A model generated the notes under the pieces. It was not told where the DNA came from. It was given only the letters and a program-made list of their open reading frames with translations, and ran no database searches. This document shows positions 48,226 through 57,646 of a stretch of DNA of 64,000 bases, in pieces. The position numbers were made by a program, and so were the translations under genes. Each line of letters begins with the position of its first letter. The stretch's first letter is position 1. Source of the DNA: CAWBLP01 sp963721065 (GTDB taxonomy: Bacteria; Pseudomonadota; Alphaproteobacteria; Acetobacterales; Acetobacteraceae); assembly GCA_963721065.1 (NCBI GenBank), contig CAVRHO010000002.1:372001-436000 (forward strand), given 5' to 3'.

Positions 48226-49593
48226 TTACCCGGGTTGCCCCAGATCCCCGGTGAACCGGTCGCGCCACCGCTCCAGGCTGTTCTCCCGCATCACCCGCAC
48301 CATCGCCGCATGCCGCTCCTGCCGCTCGGCCAGCGGCATGGCCAGCGCGCGGTCCAGCGCCGCGGCAATGCCTGCCGAATCATACGGGTTGATCAGCAAT
48401 GCGGCGTCGAGCTCCACCGCAGCCCCGGCGAACTGCGACAGCACCAGCACGCCGGGATCGGCCGGGTCCTGCGCCGCCAGGTATTCCTTCGCCACCAGGT
48501 TCATGCCGTCGCGCAGCGGGGTTACCAGCCCGACCTGCGCTTCGGCGTAGAGCGGCATCAGCACGGCACGGGGGAAGCCGCGGTTGAGGTAGCGCAGCGG
48601 TACCCAGTCCACGTCGGCGAAGCGGCCGTTGATCCGGCCGGCCTCGGCTTCCAGCTCCCGGCGGATTTCCCGATAGGTCTGGATGTCGCCGCGCGAGGGC
48701 GGTGCGATCTGCATCAGCGTCACGCTGCCCTGCCATTGGGGGAAATCCTGCAGGAACCGCTCGAATGCGCCGAAGCGCTGGCGCAGGCCTTTGGAATAGT
48801 CCAGCCGGTCCACGCTGAGGATCAGCTTTTCCATTACGCTCGCCCGCATGCGCGTCGCGGTACGGCGGTTGGGCGGGGCCTCGGCCTGGGCGCGCACCTC
48901 ATCGACATGCACACCGATGGGATAGACGCCGGTGCGCACCACCCGGTCGAACGCACGCAGGGCGCCGTCGCCCAGATCGAGGGCCCCGCAGCAGCGCGTC
49001 AGGTAGTCGGTGAAGGCGGTGCGGTCGGTCTCGGTCTGGAATCCCAGCAGGTCGTAGGCGCACATGGCGCGGATCAGGTCGGCATGCGCCGGGATGGTCA
49101 TGAACACCGCCGGTGCCGGAAACGGCGTGTGCAGGAACAGGCCGATGCGGTTGCGCAGCCCCTCCGCCCGCAGGGCGTCGGCCAGGCACAGCAGGTGGTA
49201 GTCGTGCGCCCACACCACGTCCTCAGGCTGCACCAGCGGCGCCAAATGCCGGGCGAACAGCGCGTTGACGCGGCGGTAGCCGTCGAACTGCGACCATTCG
49301 AAGCCGTGCAGGCCGATCTGGTAATGCAGCACGGGCCACAGCGTGTCGTTGGCGAAGCCGCGGTAGAACTCGTCGTAGTCGCGGCGCGACAGGTCGATGG
49401 TGACCAGGCTGATCGGGCCGACGGTCTGCTGCGTCGGCGGCGCACCCTCCGGCGCGACCTCGCCGCTCCAGCCGAACCACAGGCCGCCCTTCTGCTTCAG
49501 GGCGTCCAGCACGCCGGCAGCCAGGCCGCCTGCGGTGGGTTCGCCCTCGGTGATCGGGGCCACGCGGTTGGAGACGACGATGAGACGCGACAA
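48226..49593 (-). CDS. otsA: Trehalose-6-phosphate synthase (GT20)
   Basis: 455 residues. RLIVVSNRVAP at the N-terminus, the GGLAAG loop, FLHTPFPAP, the glucose-6-phosphate/UDP sites (SVDRLDYSKGLRQR) and LRDGMNLVAKEYLA are all OtsA hallmarks. It joins UDP-glucose and glucose 6-phosphate. No in-frame ATG or GTG exists near the family start; TTG at 49593 (minus) directly before SRLIVVSN has GGGAGG about 13 bases upstream, so I use it. An otsB phosphatase is not adjacent; the upstream frame to 49692 is an intergenic G/C-run repeat. Confidence 0.94.
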   Translation of the reverse strand: MSRLIVVSNRVAPITEGEPTAGGLAAGVLDALKQKGGLWFGWSGEVAPEGAPPTQQTVGPISLVTIDLSRRDYDEFYRGFANDTLWPVLHYQIGLHGFEWSQFDGYRRVNALFARHLAPLVQPEDVVWAHDYHLLCLADALRAEGLRNRIGLFLHTPFPAPAVFMTIPAHADLIRAMCAYDLLGFQTETDRTAFTDYLTRCCGALDLGDGALRAFDRVVRTGVYPIGVHVDEVRAQAEAPPNRRTATRMRASVMEKLILSVDRLDYSKGLRQRFGAFERFLQDFPQWQGSVTLMQIAPPSRGDIQTYREIRRELEAEAGRINGRFADVDWVPLRYLNRGFPRAVLMPLYAEAQVGLVTPLRDGMNLVAKEYLAAQDPADPGVLVLSQFAGAAVELDAALLINPYDSAGIAAALDRALAMPLAERQERHAAMVRVMRENSLERWRDRFTGDLGQPG

Positions 49594-49603
49594 TGGACGA
49601 TAA

Positions 49604-49706
49604 CTCCCTCCCCCCGTGTGGGGGAGGGTTGGGGTGGGGGATCCAGCCCGCAAACCGGGGGCATGTGCCACCCCCTCCCCGGCCCTCCCCACCGGGGGGA
49701 GGCAAC
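49604..49706. repeat. G/C-run palindromic element between the ABC exporter and otsA
   Basis: CTCCCTCCCCCCGTGTGGGG, then GGTTGGGGTGGGGG, then CACCCCCTCCCCGGCCCTCC and ACCGGGGGGAGG: C-run and G-run blocks that pair in several ways. Similar to 23296-23404. It contains the ribosome site used by otsA. Confidence 0.6.
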
Positions 49707-49728
49707 CGCTGTTCAGCCTCTGTTGACT

Positions 49729-51553
49729 TTACGCCGCTTCGGGCAGCGGCTCCATGGCCTGCTTCATCAGCAATGCGCGGTACGGGCCCGGACGCGCGGC
49801 CAGCACCTCCGGCGGGCCGTCTTCCACGATGCGGCCGGCATCCATCACGATGATACGGTCGAAGCTCTTCAGCGTGGACAGCCGGTGGGCGATGGCGATC
49901 ACCGTGCGGCCGCGCATCAGCCGGTCCAGCGCGGACTGGATCGCCCGCTCCAACTCGCTGTCCAGGGCGCTGGTGGCCTCGTCCAGCAGCAGGATGGGCG
50001 CGTCCTTCAGCAGGGCGCGCGCGATCGCCAGCCGCTGCCGCTGCCCCCCGGACAGCTTCACGCCGCGGTCGCCCACGATGGTGTCGAAGCCTTCGGGCAG
50101 CGCCTCGATGAAGGTGCGGCAGTGCGCCATCTCGGCCGCCGCCATCACCTCGGCCTCGGTCGCACCCGGGCGTGCGTAGCGGATGTTCTCCATCACCGAG
50201 CGGTGGAACAGGCTGATGTCCTGCGGCACGATGGCCATGCTCTGGCGCAGGCTGTCCTGGGTGACCAGGGAAATGTCCTGGCCGTCGATCAGGATGCTGC
50301 CGCCACTGACGTCGTAGAAGCGCTGCAGCAGCGACAGGACGGTGGATTTGCCCGCCCCCGAAGCGCCCACCAGGCCGACGCGCTGTCCCGGCTCGATGGT
50401 CAGGTCGAACTCGCGCAGCACCGGCGCCCGCTGCGGATAGGCGAAGGTGACGTCGCGGAAGGCGACGCGCCCGGTCTGCGACTGCAGCAGGCGTGCCTCC
50501 GGGTGGTCCGGCAGGTCGTGCGGGGTCAGCAGGGTGCCGATCGCTTCCTCCAGCCGGGCGACGTGCTGCGTCAGATCGACCAGCGCCACGGCGAGGTCGC
50601 GGGTGGAATGCAGGATGGTGCAGGCCAGGCTGGTGACCAGCACGATATCGCCCACCGAAGCCTGACCGGCCTGCCACAGCAGGATGCCCCAGGCGATCAC
50701 GCCGCCGCTGGCGATCACGGTCAGCGCCGCGTGGATCAGGCGCAAGCCGCTCCATGTAGAACAGGCTGGTGCGGCGGGCGCCCATCTCGCGTTCGACGGT
50801 GCTGCCCAGGCGGTGCTGCTCACGGAAGGTTGCACCGAAGGCGCGCACCACCTGGAAGTTGCCGACCACATCGACCAGTTCGCCGTCCACCGCCGCCGCG
50901 TTCTCGGCATAGCTGCGGTGCAGCGGCGTGCCGCGCCTGGCCAGCCAGAACACCAGCCCGCCCAGCACCAGCGAGAAGGCGACCAGGGTCGCGGCCAGCA
51001 GCGGGTTGACCACGCCGATCAGGGCGATGGCGGAGATCACCGCGATGATGGGCGGCAGCACGTTCCACGAGCCGGTGTTCTCGATCGTGAAGGCCGCGTT
51101 CGCCGCCGCGCTGATCCGCCCCGCCATCGCCCCCGGCAGCCGCTCGGCGAAATAGCTGGGCGAATGGCCGGACAGGTAGGCGAACAGCTCCGAGCGGATA
51201 TCGCCGGTGACCTTCACGAAGGTGCGGGCCGCGGCATAGCCGCCGACCCGCCAGAACATGTTGTCGCCGGCGAGCAGCAGGCACAGCAGGCCGAACGCCC
51301 ACCATACCGCGGTGCCGGCGGCCTGCGGCCCGCGGGCGATGACATCGACCAGATGCTTCATCCCGTACTGGGAGCCGACGGAAAAGCCGACCGCCAGCAG
51401 CACCGAGCCCAGCACCACTGCGTGTCCCATGGCGTGGCGCCGCACGTAGCGCGCCAGGAAGCCGAAGGGGCGCCCGCGGAGGTGGGGCAGGGCGGTCTCA
51501 TTCCGCCTCATTTCGGCCACAGTTTGACGCCGCAGTTTCTCAATAATTGCCAC
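49729..51553 (-). CDS. ABC exporter, fused membrane and ATPase domains (apparent frameshift near 50745)
   Basis: About 607 residues. The N-terminal half has six spans of an ABC type-1 exporter (HAVVLGSVLLAVGFSVGSQY; LPPIIAVISAIALIGVVNPL), the C-terminal half an ATPase with Walker A GASGAGKST, signature LSGGQRQRLAIARAL, Walker B ILLLDEATSALD and H-loop IAHRLST. The frame breaks after SLFYMERL; removing one A at 50744-50745 (plus strand) gives RLIHAALTVIASGG and continues to a stop at 49729. It should act as a homodimer exporting a lipid, peptide or drug. ATG 51553 gives MAIIEKLRRQTVAE. Divergent from the GT4 gene. Confidence 0.9.
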
Positions 51554-51752
51554 TAAAACGGCTCCTTACCCGGCTTTCTTCACGGCTCCGGCCCGCTGCG
51601 GCATCTTGTCGTCGCAATAAACGCGCCGGCTTTCCGCCACATTCCCAAATTATATCTTGCAGTTGATAGCGGTGTTGGATCTTGCAAGTCAAGTCAAGAA
51701 ATGCCGCGGATCACACAAAGTAACCCCTAAGTAGAAAGTGGGGCTCGCCCTC

Positions 51753-52811
51753 ATGCGTATTGCTCAAATATCGCCTCTGTTCGAGGCGGTGCCGCCCAAG
51801 CTGTACGGTGGCACCGAGCGCGTGGTGTACTCGCTGACCGAGGAACTGGTGGCGATGGGGCACGACGTGACCCTGTTCGCCAGTGGCGACTCCGTCACCT
51901 CCGCCACGCTCGCGCCGATGCGCGACCGTGCGCTGCGTCTGGATCCTTCGGTGGTGGACTGGGTGTCCATCACCATGGGCATGGTCGAGAACATCCGTCG
52001 CCGCTCGGACGAGTTCGACGTGCTGCACTTCCACATCGACTACTTTCCGCTGTCGTTGTTCAGCCGCCAGCCGACGCCGTTCCTCACGACGCTGCACGGC
52101 CGGCTCGACATCCCCGAGTTCAAGGACATCTACGAGCTGTACCCGAATGCACCGTTCGTATCGATATCCGATGCGCAACGGCGGCCGATTCCGCACATCA
52201 ACTGGGCGCGAACCGTTCTGCACGGCATGCCGCAGACGCTGCTGACGCCGCAGCCGGGCAAGCAGGACTACCTGGCGTTCCTCGGCCGCATCTCACCGGA
52301 AAAGGGCGTGGACAAGGCGATCCGCATTGCCGGCAAGACCGGGATGAAGCTGAAGATCGCCGCCAAGGTGGACAAGGCGGACCAGGCCTACTGGGACGAG
52401 CAGATCCGGCCGCTGGTGCAGGCCAGCCCATGGGTGGAGTTCATCGGCGAGATCAATGACTCCCAGAAGCCGGCGTTCCTGTCCGGCGCGCATGCCCTGT
52501 TGTTCCCGATCGACTGGCCCGAGCCGTTCGGCCTGGTGATGATAGAGAGCATGGCCTGCGGCACGCCGGTGATCGCGTTCAACCGCGGCTCGGTGCCCGA
52601 GGTGATCGACCATGGCGTCAGCGGCTTCATCGTGCATGACGAGGCCTCGGCGGTCGCGGCGGTGAACCGCCTGGGCGAACTGGACCGCGCCACGGTGCGC
52701 GCCACCTTCGATCGCCGCTGGACCGCGCGGCGCATGGCGGAGGACTACGTCGATCTGTACGAGGAGCTGTGCGGGGTGAACCTGCCGCTGCTGCGAGCCG
52801 TCGGCGACTGA
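51753..52811 (+). CDS. Glycosyltransferase family 4
   Basis: 352 residues, GT-B fold. N-terminal acceptor domain with PKLYGGTERVVYSLTEELVA (glycine-rich loop), C-terminal donor site FLGRISPEKGVDKAIRIAGK and the nucleotide-sugar motif PIDWPEPFGLVMIESMACGT with the EPFGLxxxE retaining signature. It transfers a sugar from a nucleotide donor onto an unknown acceptor. I start at ATG 51753 (MRIAQISPLFEAV) rather than GTG 51738. The 199-bp divergent gap contains an A+T-rich patch (CAAATTATATCTTGCAG near 51647), probably the promoter. Confidence 0.9.
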   Translation: MRIAQISPLFEAVPPKLYGGTERVVYSLTEELVAMGHDVTLFASGDSVTSATLAPMRDRALRLDPSVVDWVSITMGMVENIRRRSDEFDVLHFHIDYFPLSLFSRQPTPFLTTLHGRLDIPEFKDIYELYPNAPFVSISDAQRRPIPHINWARTVLHGMPQTLLTPQPGKQDYLAFLGRISPEKGVDKAIRIAGKTGMKLKIAAKVDKADQAYWDEQIRPLVQASPWVEFIGEINDSQKPAFLSGAHALLFPIDWPEPFGLVMIESMACGTPVIAFNRGSVPEVIDHGVSGFIVHDEASAVAAVNRLGELDRATVRATFDRRWTARRMAEDYVDLYEELCGVNLPLLRAVGD

Positions 52812-53162
52812 CGGTTGATCTGAGCATGCTTCCTTTCCCGGCTGGGTTGCGCTTTGGCGTGGATCAGGCACGGGGAAGGGGGCATGCATGCCTGTCCATG
52901 GAAGGGATTTGCCGCGCCCCAACTGCCGGTGCCGGCGGAAGACGCGGGCTGGCATGGTTGAACTGGTGCGCCCTCCGCCCGCGATGCATCATGCGTTGTG
53001 CCGGGCGAACGGGCTTGTTCCGAGGGCACGCCGGCGGAAGGGATTCGACCGGCCGTGCACGGCGTTTCCGCATGCAGCCTAAGGTGGTCGGGGGTAGCGG
53101 GCCTGCATCCGCCACAGCGTCGTTGGTTGCGCCGATTTCCGAGGTCGATGGGGACGGTGTCC
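52812..53162. other. Gene-free gap between convergent genes
   Basis: 351 bp between the GT4 gene and the EamA-type gene. Open frames exist on both strands but none has motifs or a ribosome site. No clear repeat. Confidence 0.4.
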
Positions 53163-54116
53163 TCAGTCGGCGCGGCGGCGGGCGCGCTCGCGATGCAGGT
53201 TGTACAGTCCCGCGCCGGCGATGATTGCGGCGCCCAGCAGCGTGCGCCACGACGGGTACTTCATGGAACACGATATATCCGGCCAGGCCGCCCCATAGCA
53301 GCGCGGTGTACTCGGTACGGGGCCAGCGCGGATACCGGCGCCAGTCCATAGCCGCGCGCGTACACGCAGTGTGCCAGGCCGGAACACAGGCCGAGCACGG
53401 CCAGCACGCCCAGGATGGCGGGCGTCAGCGCGCCGGGCATGGAAATCACCGACAGCAACGCCGCGCCGGTGCACAGATGGCCGATCATCAGCGAAAAGGC
53501 CTGGCATTCGGGGGTTTCGGTGGTGGAAAGCTGCCGGGTCATGATGCGGGTCACCGACATCACCACGATGCCGATCAGCAGCAGCGCCGTCTCCGGCCGC
53601 CACAGATCGCCGCCCGGCCGCAGCATGACCAGCACGCCGGCAGAATCCCAGCAGCGTGGACAGCATGCGGCGCCAGCGGATGCGCTCCCCCAGCAACGGC
53701 ACGGCCAGCAGAGTCATCATCAGCGGCGCGGTGAACCCGATGGCGTAGGTGTCGGCCAGGCTCATCTTGCGCCAGGCCACGTACCACGTGATCGAGACGA
53801 AGGACGACAGGACGCTGCGCAGGATCACCGCGCGCCAGCGTACCGGCACGATCCGGCGCCAGCCCTGTGGCTGCGCGCAGGCCACCGCCATGACGACGGT
53901 GGCGCCGAACAGGCCGCGCCACAGCATCGCGCCGCCCACGCCGGCCACGGGGATCGCCCACTTGGCGGCGGTATCGCCAAGCGTCCACATGAGATTGGCG
54001 AGCACGGCGAAGCCGATGCCGAACACCGTGCTTTGCGCGTCGTCGATCAGCGCGCGCGGGGGCACCGCCATGGCGGCAGCACGTCGACTCGTCGGCTGCG
54101 GGACACGCATCATCAC
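53163..54116 (-). CDS. EamA/DMT-family transporter with three apparent frameshifts
   Basis: About 317 residues. The first part reads GIGFAVLANLMWTLGDTAAK, then DTYAIGFTAPLMMTLLAVPL, the start of an EamA (drug/metabolite) permease. The frame must be shifted at 53642 (LLGF to AGVLVMLRPGGDLW), at about 53337 (SALAP to TEYTALLWGGLAG) and at about 53258 (VFHE to YPSWRTLLGAAII). Each repair removes one base, so after three the original frame returns and ends at 53163 with NLHRERARRRAD. Repaired, it has ten spans in two EamA repeats. Substrate unknown. This density of errors fits poor consensus; a genuine pseudogene cannot be excluded. Confidence 0.82.
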   Translation of the reverse strand: MMMRVPQPTSRRAAAMAVPPRALIDDAQSTVFGIGFAVLANLMWTLGDTAAKWAIPVAGVGGAMLWRGLFGATVVMAVACAQPQGWRRIVPVRWRAVILRSVLSSFVSITWYVAWRKMSLADTYAIGFTAPLMMTLLAVPLLGERIRWRRMLSTLLGFCRRAGHAAAGRRSVAAGDGAAADRHRGDVGDPHHDPAAFHHRNPRMPGLFADDRPSVHRRGVAVGDFHARRADARHPGRAGRARPVFRPGTLRVRARLWTGAGIRAGPVPSTPRCYGAAWPDISCSMKYPSWRTLLGAAIIAGAGLYNLHRERARRRAD

Positions 54117-54192
54117 CCCTGGGCTTCGGACGCAGCCGCGATCGCAGACCGGTCGGGCGCCGCCGCTGCTGTGCGCGGGGACGATGCCGCGT

Positions 54193-55146
54193 TCAGATCC
54201 AGAAAGCGATACGGCCGCGCGTGCGAACGAAGAAGGCCCAGGACAACACGACCAGCGCCGCGCTGCACACTGCAGCCCCCAGCCAGATCCCGTGGCCCGG
54301 CGTCGTGCCCAGCAGCGGCGCCCGCACGATCTCCAGCAGGTCGTAGAACGGGTTGAGCGGCAACAGACGAGCGCCGCGGCCGATCTGTTCGGGTTTCCAG
54401 AGCACCGGCGTTATGAAGAAGGCGATCTGAATCACGCTGCCCACGATGGGCAGGATATCACGGAACCGTGCGCAGAACGCCCCAAGGGCCATGACGATCG
54501 CAAGTGAATCGATGATCCAGACCGCCAGGCCCGGCAGTGCCAGCAGCGCATGCATCCCGGGCCAGATGTCGAAGACGATGAACACGACCACGATGACCAC
54601 GATGTTGTGCGCCAGCACCAGCAGGTTGCGCACCACTGTCCGGATCGCGAACAGGAAATACGGCATGCGGATGGCGCGAATCACCCCCTCCGCTTCGGTA
54701 AAGGCGGTGCAGGCCTCCGAGATGATGGTGGAGATGAAGCCCCACAGCACAAGTGACAGCGCCAGGAACGGCAGGTAGTTGTGGACGTCGGTGTGGAAGA
54801 TGCCGGCATACAGATACCCCAGCGCCCCGACCATGATGCCGGTGGACAGGGTCAGCCAGAACGGGCCCAGAACCGACCCGCGGTAGCGCAGCCGGATATC
54901 CAGCCAACTGAGTACACAGGCCAGCCGCATCAGGCGAATGCCTTCCTTCACGTCGCGGATCGCCATGGTGCGACGATAGCGGCCGGTATGTTCGGCCGTG
55001 AAGTCGAGCACGGGGGTGCTGCCGGGCGCTGGCGCGAATACGTTCGTGCGCTCCTCGTGGGGACCCGACAGGTCCGGCGCGGGCATGGGGGCGCCATGCA
55101 CCGAGGCCGGTTCCTGCACCGAAGTCTGTGTTCCATCTGGCATCAT
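54193..55146 (-). CDS. ABC-2 type permease, polysaccharide-export (Wzm-like)
   Basis: 317 residues. A 70-residue cytoplasmic Pro-rich tail precedes six spans: WLTLSTGIMVGALGYLYAGI, ALSLVLWGFISTIISEACT, LLVLAHNIVVIVVVFIVFDI and so on, with the motif LRYRGSVLGPFW at the first span typical of polysaccharide/polyol-phosphate exporters, and AFFITPVLWKPEQI and LNPFYDLLEIVRAPLLG near the end. It needs a separate ATPase (Wzt), which is not found nearby. Its ATG overlaps the stop of the small upstream gene by ATGA. Confidence 0.88.
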   Translation of the reverse strand: MMPDGTQTSVQEPASVHGAPMPAPDLSGPHEERTNVFAPAPGSTPVLDFTAEHTGRYRRTMAIRDVKEGIRLMRLACVLSWLDIRLRYRGSVLGPFWLTLSTGIMVGALGYLYAGIFHTDVHNYLPFLALSLVLWGFISTIISEACTAFTEAEGVIRAIRMPYFLFAIRTVVRNLLVLAHNIVVIVVVFIVFDIWPGMHALLALPGLAVWIIDSLAIVMALGAFCARFRDILPIVGSVIQIAFFITPVLWKPEQIGRGARLLPLNPFYDLLEIVRAPLLGTTPGHGIWLGAAVCSAALVVLSWAFFVRTRGRIAFWI

Positions 55147-55436
55147 CGAGTCCCCAGCGTAATCTGTCCGGTCACCGTGCCGGAGTGCGGATCCACTAGC
55201 ACCACACGGTCGGGTCCGCCGCCCTTTAATTCCACCGCCAACCGGTCGCCGGCACTGGCAATGGCGGCGATCTGCGTGCCCGCCGGTTCGGCCAGGTGCA
55301 ATGCCAGCGGGCCGGGGGGCGGCGCCGGTGCGGTGGAACGGTGCACGATCACCGCGATCAGCGCTCCGGTGCCGACCACGATCAGCACACCCATAAAGAT
55401 CGTTACCGCGGTCAGCGCCCGCATGCCTCTGGTCAT
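55143..55436 (-). CDS. Small single-span membrane protein, DUF6476-like
   Basis: 97 residues. MTRGMRALTAVTIFMGVLIV opens one membrane span, then a Pro-rich turn and a C-terminal domain of short beta strands (VELKGGGPDRVVLVDPHSGT). Small proteins of this type sit divergent to rluD in many Rhodospirillales-like genomes, as here (46 bases apart). Function unknown. ATG 55436 has GGAGAGGACG upstream on the minus strand; the longer frame to 55514 overlaps rluD. Its stop overlaps the Wzm-like permease start by ATGA. Confidence 0.7.
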   Translation of the reverse strand: MTRGMRALTAVTIFMGVLIVVGTGALIAVIVHRSTAPAPPPGPLALHLAEPAGTQIAAIASAGDRLAVELKGGGPDRVVLVDPHSGTVTGQITLGTR

Positions 55437-55481
55437 CGTCCTCTCCAAGCGAGCGCCATTCCGCGCTATCCGCATCCCATC

Positions 55482-56462
55482 ATGGCCACCGACACGCCCC
55501 CGGGCAGCATGCACCTGACCGCCGGCCCCGAAGCGGCGGGGCAGCGGCTCGACCGCTTCCTCGCCGATGCCATCGGCACGTTGTCACGCTCCCGCGTCAA
55601 GGCGCTGATCGAGGCGGGACGCGTCAGGCGCGACGCCACCCCGACCCGCGAACCCGCCGAACCGGTGCGCGCCGGGGCCGCCTACACGGTGGATCTGCCG
55701 CCGCCAACCCCGGCCCGGCCGCAGCCGCAGGCGATTCCCGTTAGCATTTTGTATGAGGATGCCGACCTGATCGTGCTGGACAAGCCGGCCGGGCTGGTGG
55801 TGCACCCGGCGCCGGGCAACGAGGACGGCACGCTGGTCAACGCCCTGCTGGCGCATTGCGGGCCGGATTTCACGGGCATCGGGGCAGAGCGCCGTCCCGG
55901 CATCGTGCACCGGCTGGACAAGGACACGTCCGGCGTGATGGTGGTGGCCAAGACCCAACTGGCGAATGACGGGCTGACCGCCGCCTTCGCCGCGCGCGAC
56001 CTGGACCGCGCCTATCTGGCCCTGGCCTGGGGCATGCCGACGCCACTGGCCGGCGAGATCGAAGGGCCGATCGGGCGCGATCCACGTGATCGCAAGCGGA
56101 TGGCCGTCGTGACGCGTGGCGGCAAGCCGGCGCTGACCCGGTACCGGACGCTGCAGACCTGGCACGCCGCGGTGACACTGATGGAGTGCCGGCTCGCCAC
56201 CGGGCGGACCCATCAGATTCGCGTGCATCTGGCCGGTCGCGGCTATCCGCTGGTGGGCGATCCGCTGTACCTTCGCCGCATTCCCGCCGTGGCGCGCGGC
56301 CTGGCCGAACCGCTGCGACAGACCTTGCTGGACTTCCCGCGTCAGGCGCTGCATGCGGCCCGCCTTGGCTTCGCCCATCCCCGCAGCGGCGCCCCGCTGA
56401 GCTTTGAGACTGCGCTACCTCCGGACATGCAGGCCCTGCTGTCCATCCTGGAACAGAGCTAG
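55482..56462 (+). CDS. rluD: 23S rRNA pseudouridine synthase, RluD type
   Basis: 326 residues. S4 RNA-binding domain 15-75 (RLDRFLADAIGTLSRSRVKA), catalytic core with the Asp in GIVHRLDKDTSGVMVVAKT and the C-terminal RTHQIRVHLAGRGYPLVGD. Members modify U1911/1915/1917 of helix 69. Start ATG 55482 (MATDTPPGSMHLTAG). rpoH follows on the same strand after 275 bases with its own promoter-like signals. Confidence 0.93.
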   Translation: MATDTPPGSMHLTAGPEAAGQRLDRFLADAIGTLSRSRVKALIEAGRVRRDATPTREPAEPVRAGAAYTVDLPPPTPARPQPQAIPVSILYEDADLIVLDKPAGLVVHPAPGNEDGTLVNALLAHCGPDFTGIGAERRPGIVHRLDKDTSGVMVVAKTQLANDGLTAAFAARDLDRAYLALAWGMPTPLAGEIEGPIGRDPRDRKRMAVVTRGGKPALTRYRTLQTWHAAVTLMECRLATGRTHQIRVHLAGRGYPLVGDPLYLRRIPAVARGLAEPLRQTLLDFPRQALHAARLGFAHPRSGAPLSFETALPPDMQALLSILEQS

Positions 56463-56509
56463 AACTTGAACGCATGACTGGGTTACTGGCGGCTCACCAA
56501 AGGGTAATA

Positions 56510-56538
56510 TTGACAGGACCATTTTGGTCCTGTATATC
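56510..56538 (+). promoter_or_regulatory. Consensus promoter with an embedded palindrome, upstream of rpoH
   Basis: TTGACA at 56510-56515 and TATATC at 56533-56538 are separated by exactly 17 bases, an almost ideal sigma-70 promoter. The spacer is nearly all palindrome: CAGGACCA (56514-56521), TTT, TGGTCCTG (56525-56532). As an operator it would place a repressor between -35 and -10; as RNA it is untranscribed from this promoter. About 200 bases of leader follow before the rpoH GTG. Confidence 0.65.
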
Positions 56539-56737
56539 CTCGCATGCCGATGTGGCGGATGTGCTGCCTCGGTGGGGACGTCCGGACAAACCGCTGCCGA
56601 GGATGGGGTGGATATCCGGGACGTGATGTCCCCTCGTCGCATCCCATTGGCCTCGGTCACATTCCAGCCTCAGACCTGCGCCATCCTGGGCAGGACGAAG
56701 GCACTAGACCTGAGTTTGCCGACGAAAGGAGCCTTCC

Positions 56738-57646
56738 GTGGCCTCTGCCGTCATTAATGTCGCCCCTGAGGGCAATCTGGCGCGGTATCTCCAGGAGATC
56801 CGCAAATTTCCCATGCTGTCCGCGGAGGAGGAGCTGGAGCTCTCCCGCCGCTGGCGCGACCACGAGGATATGGAGGCGGCGCATAAGCTTGTCACCTCCC
56901 ATCTGCGCCTGGTCGCAAAAATTGCCATGGGCTACCGCGGCTACGGCCTGCCGGTCGGAGAGCTGATCTCCGAGGGCAACGTGGGCATGATGCAGGCGGT
57001 GAAGCGCTTCGACCCGGATCGCGGGTTCCGCCTGGCGACCTATGCCATGTGGTGGATCCGCGCGGCGATCCAGGAGTACATCCTGCATTCGTGGTCGCTC
57101 GTGAAGATGGGCACCACCGCTGCGCAGAAGAAGCTGTTCTTCAATCTGCGCCGGCTCAAGGGCCAGATGCAGGCGATCGACGAAGGTGACCTGCATCCCG
57201 AGCAGGTGACCAAGATCGCGCGCATGCTGGACGTGCCGGAACAGGATGTGGTCAGCATGAACCGCCGGCTGGCGGCGCCCGACCACAGCCTGAACGCGCC
57301 GGTGCGCCAGGACAGCGAGGGCGAGTGGCAGGACTGGCTGGTGGACGAGTCCGAAAGCCAGGAAAGCAACATCGCCGAGCGCGAGGAATTGACCGGCCGC
57401 AAGGCGCTGCTGTCGAACGCGCTGAAGACGCTGAACGAGCGTGAGCGGCACATCCTGATCGAGCGGCGGCTGAAGGACAATCCCACCACGCTGGAGGAAT
57501 TGTCGCAGCAATACGGCATCTCCCGCGAGCGCGTGCGCCAGATCGAGGTGCGGGCGTTCGAGAAGCTGCAGAAGGCGATGAAGGCACAGATCGCCGAGCG
57601 TCGGATGCAGGTTGCCGGGCGCCAGCCGGCCGCGGCGGAGCACTGA
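56738..57646 (+). CDS. rpoH: RNA polymerase heat-shock sigma factor (sigma-32)
   Basis: 302 residues. Region 1.2/2 (LARYLQEIRKFPMLSAEEEL; SHLRLVAKIAMGYRGYGLP; RFDPDRGFRLATYAMWWIRA), the RpoH box QKKLFFNLRR that sets it apart from RpoD, and region 4 (LEELSQQYGISRERVRQIEV). It directs heat-shock promoters. The start is GTG 56738 with GAAAGGAGCCTTCC upstream, giving MASAVINVAPEGN. A promoter with palindromic spacer lies about 200 bases upstream. Confidence 0.96.
   Translation: MASAVINVAPEGNLARYLQEIRKFPMLSAEEELELSRRWRDHEDMEAAHKLVTSHLRLVAKIAMGYRGYGLPVGELISEGNVGMMQAVKRFDPDRGFRLATYAMWWIRAAIQEYILHSWSLVKMGTTAAQKKLFFNLRRLKGQMQAIDEGDLHPEQVTKIARMLDVPEQDVVSMNRRLAAPDHSLNAPVRQDSEGEWQDWLVDESESQESNIAEREELTGRKALLSNALKTLNERERHILIERRLKDNPTTLEELSQQYGISRERVRQIEVRAFEKLQKAMKAQIAERRMQVAGRQPAAAEH

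Noticed and set aside
48142..51009. 955-codon open frame on the plus strand
   Set aside because: Antisense to otsA and the ABC exporter; no motif, ribosome site or plausible composition.
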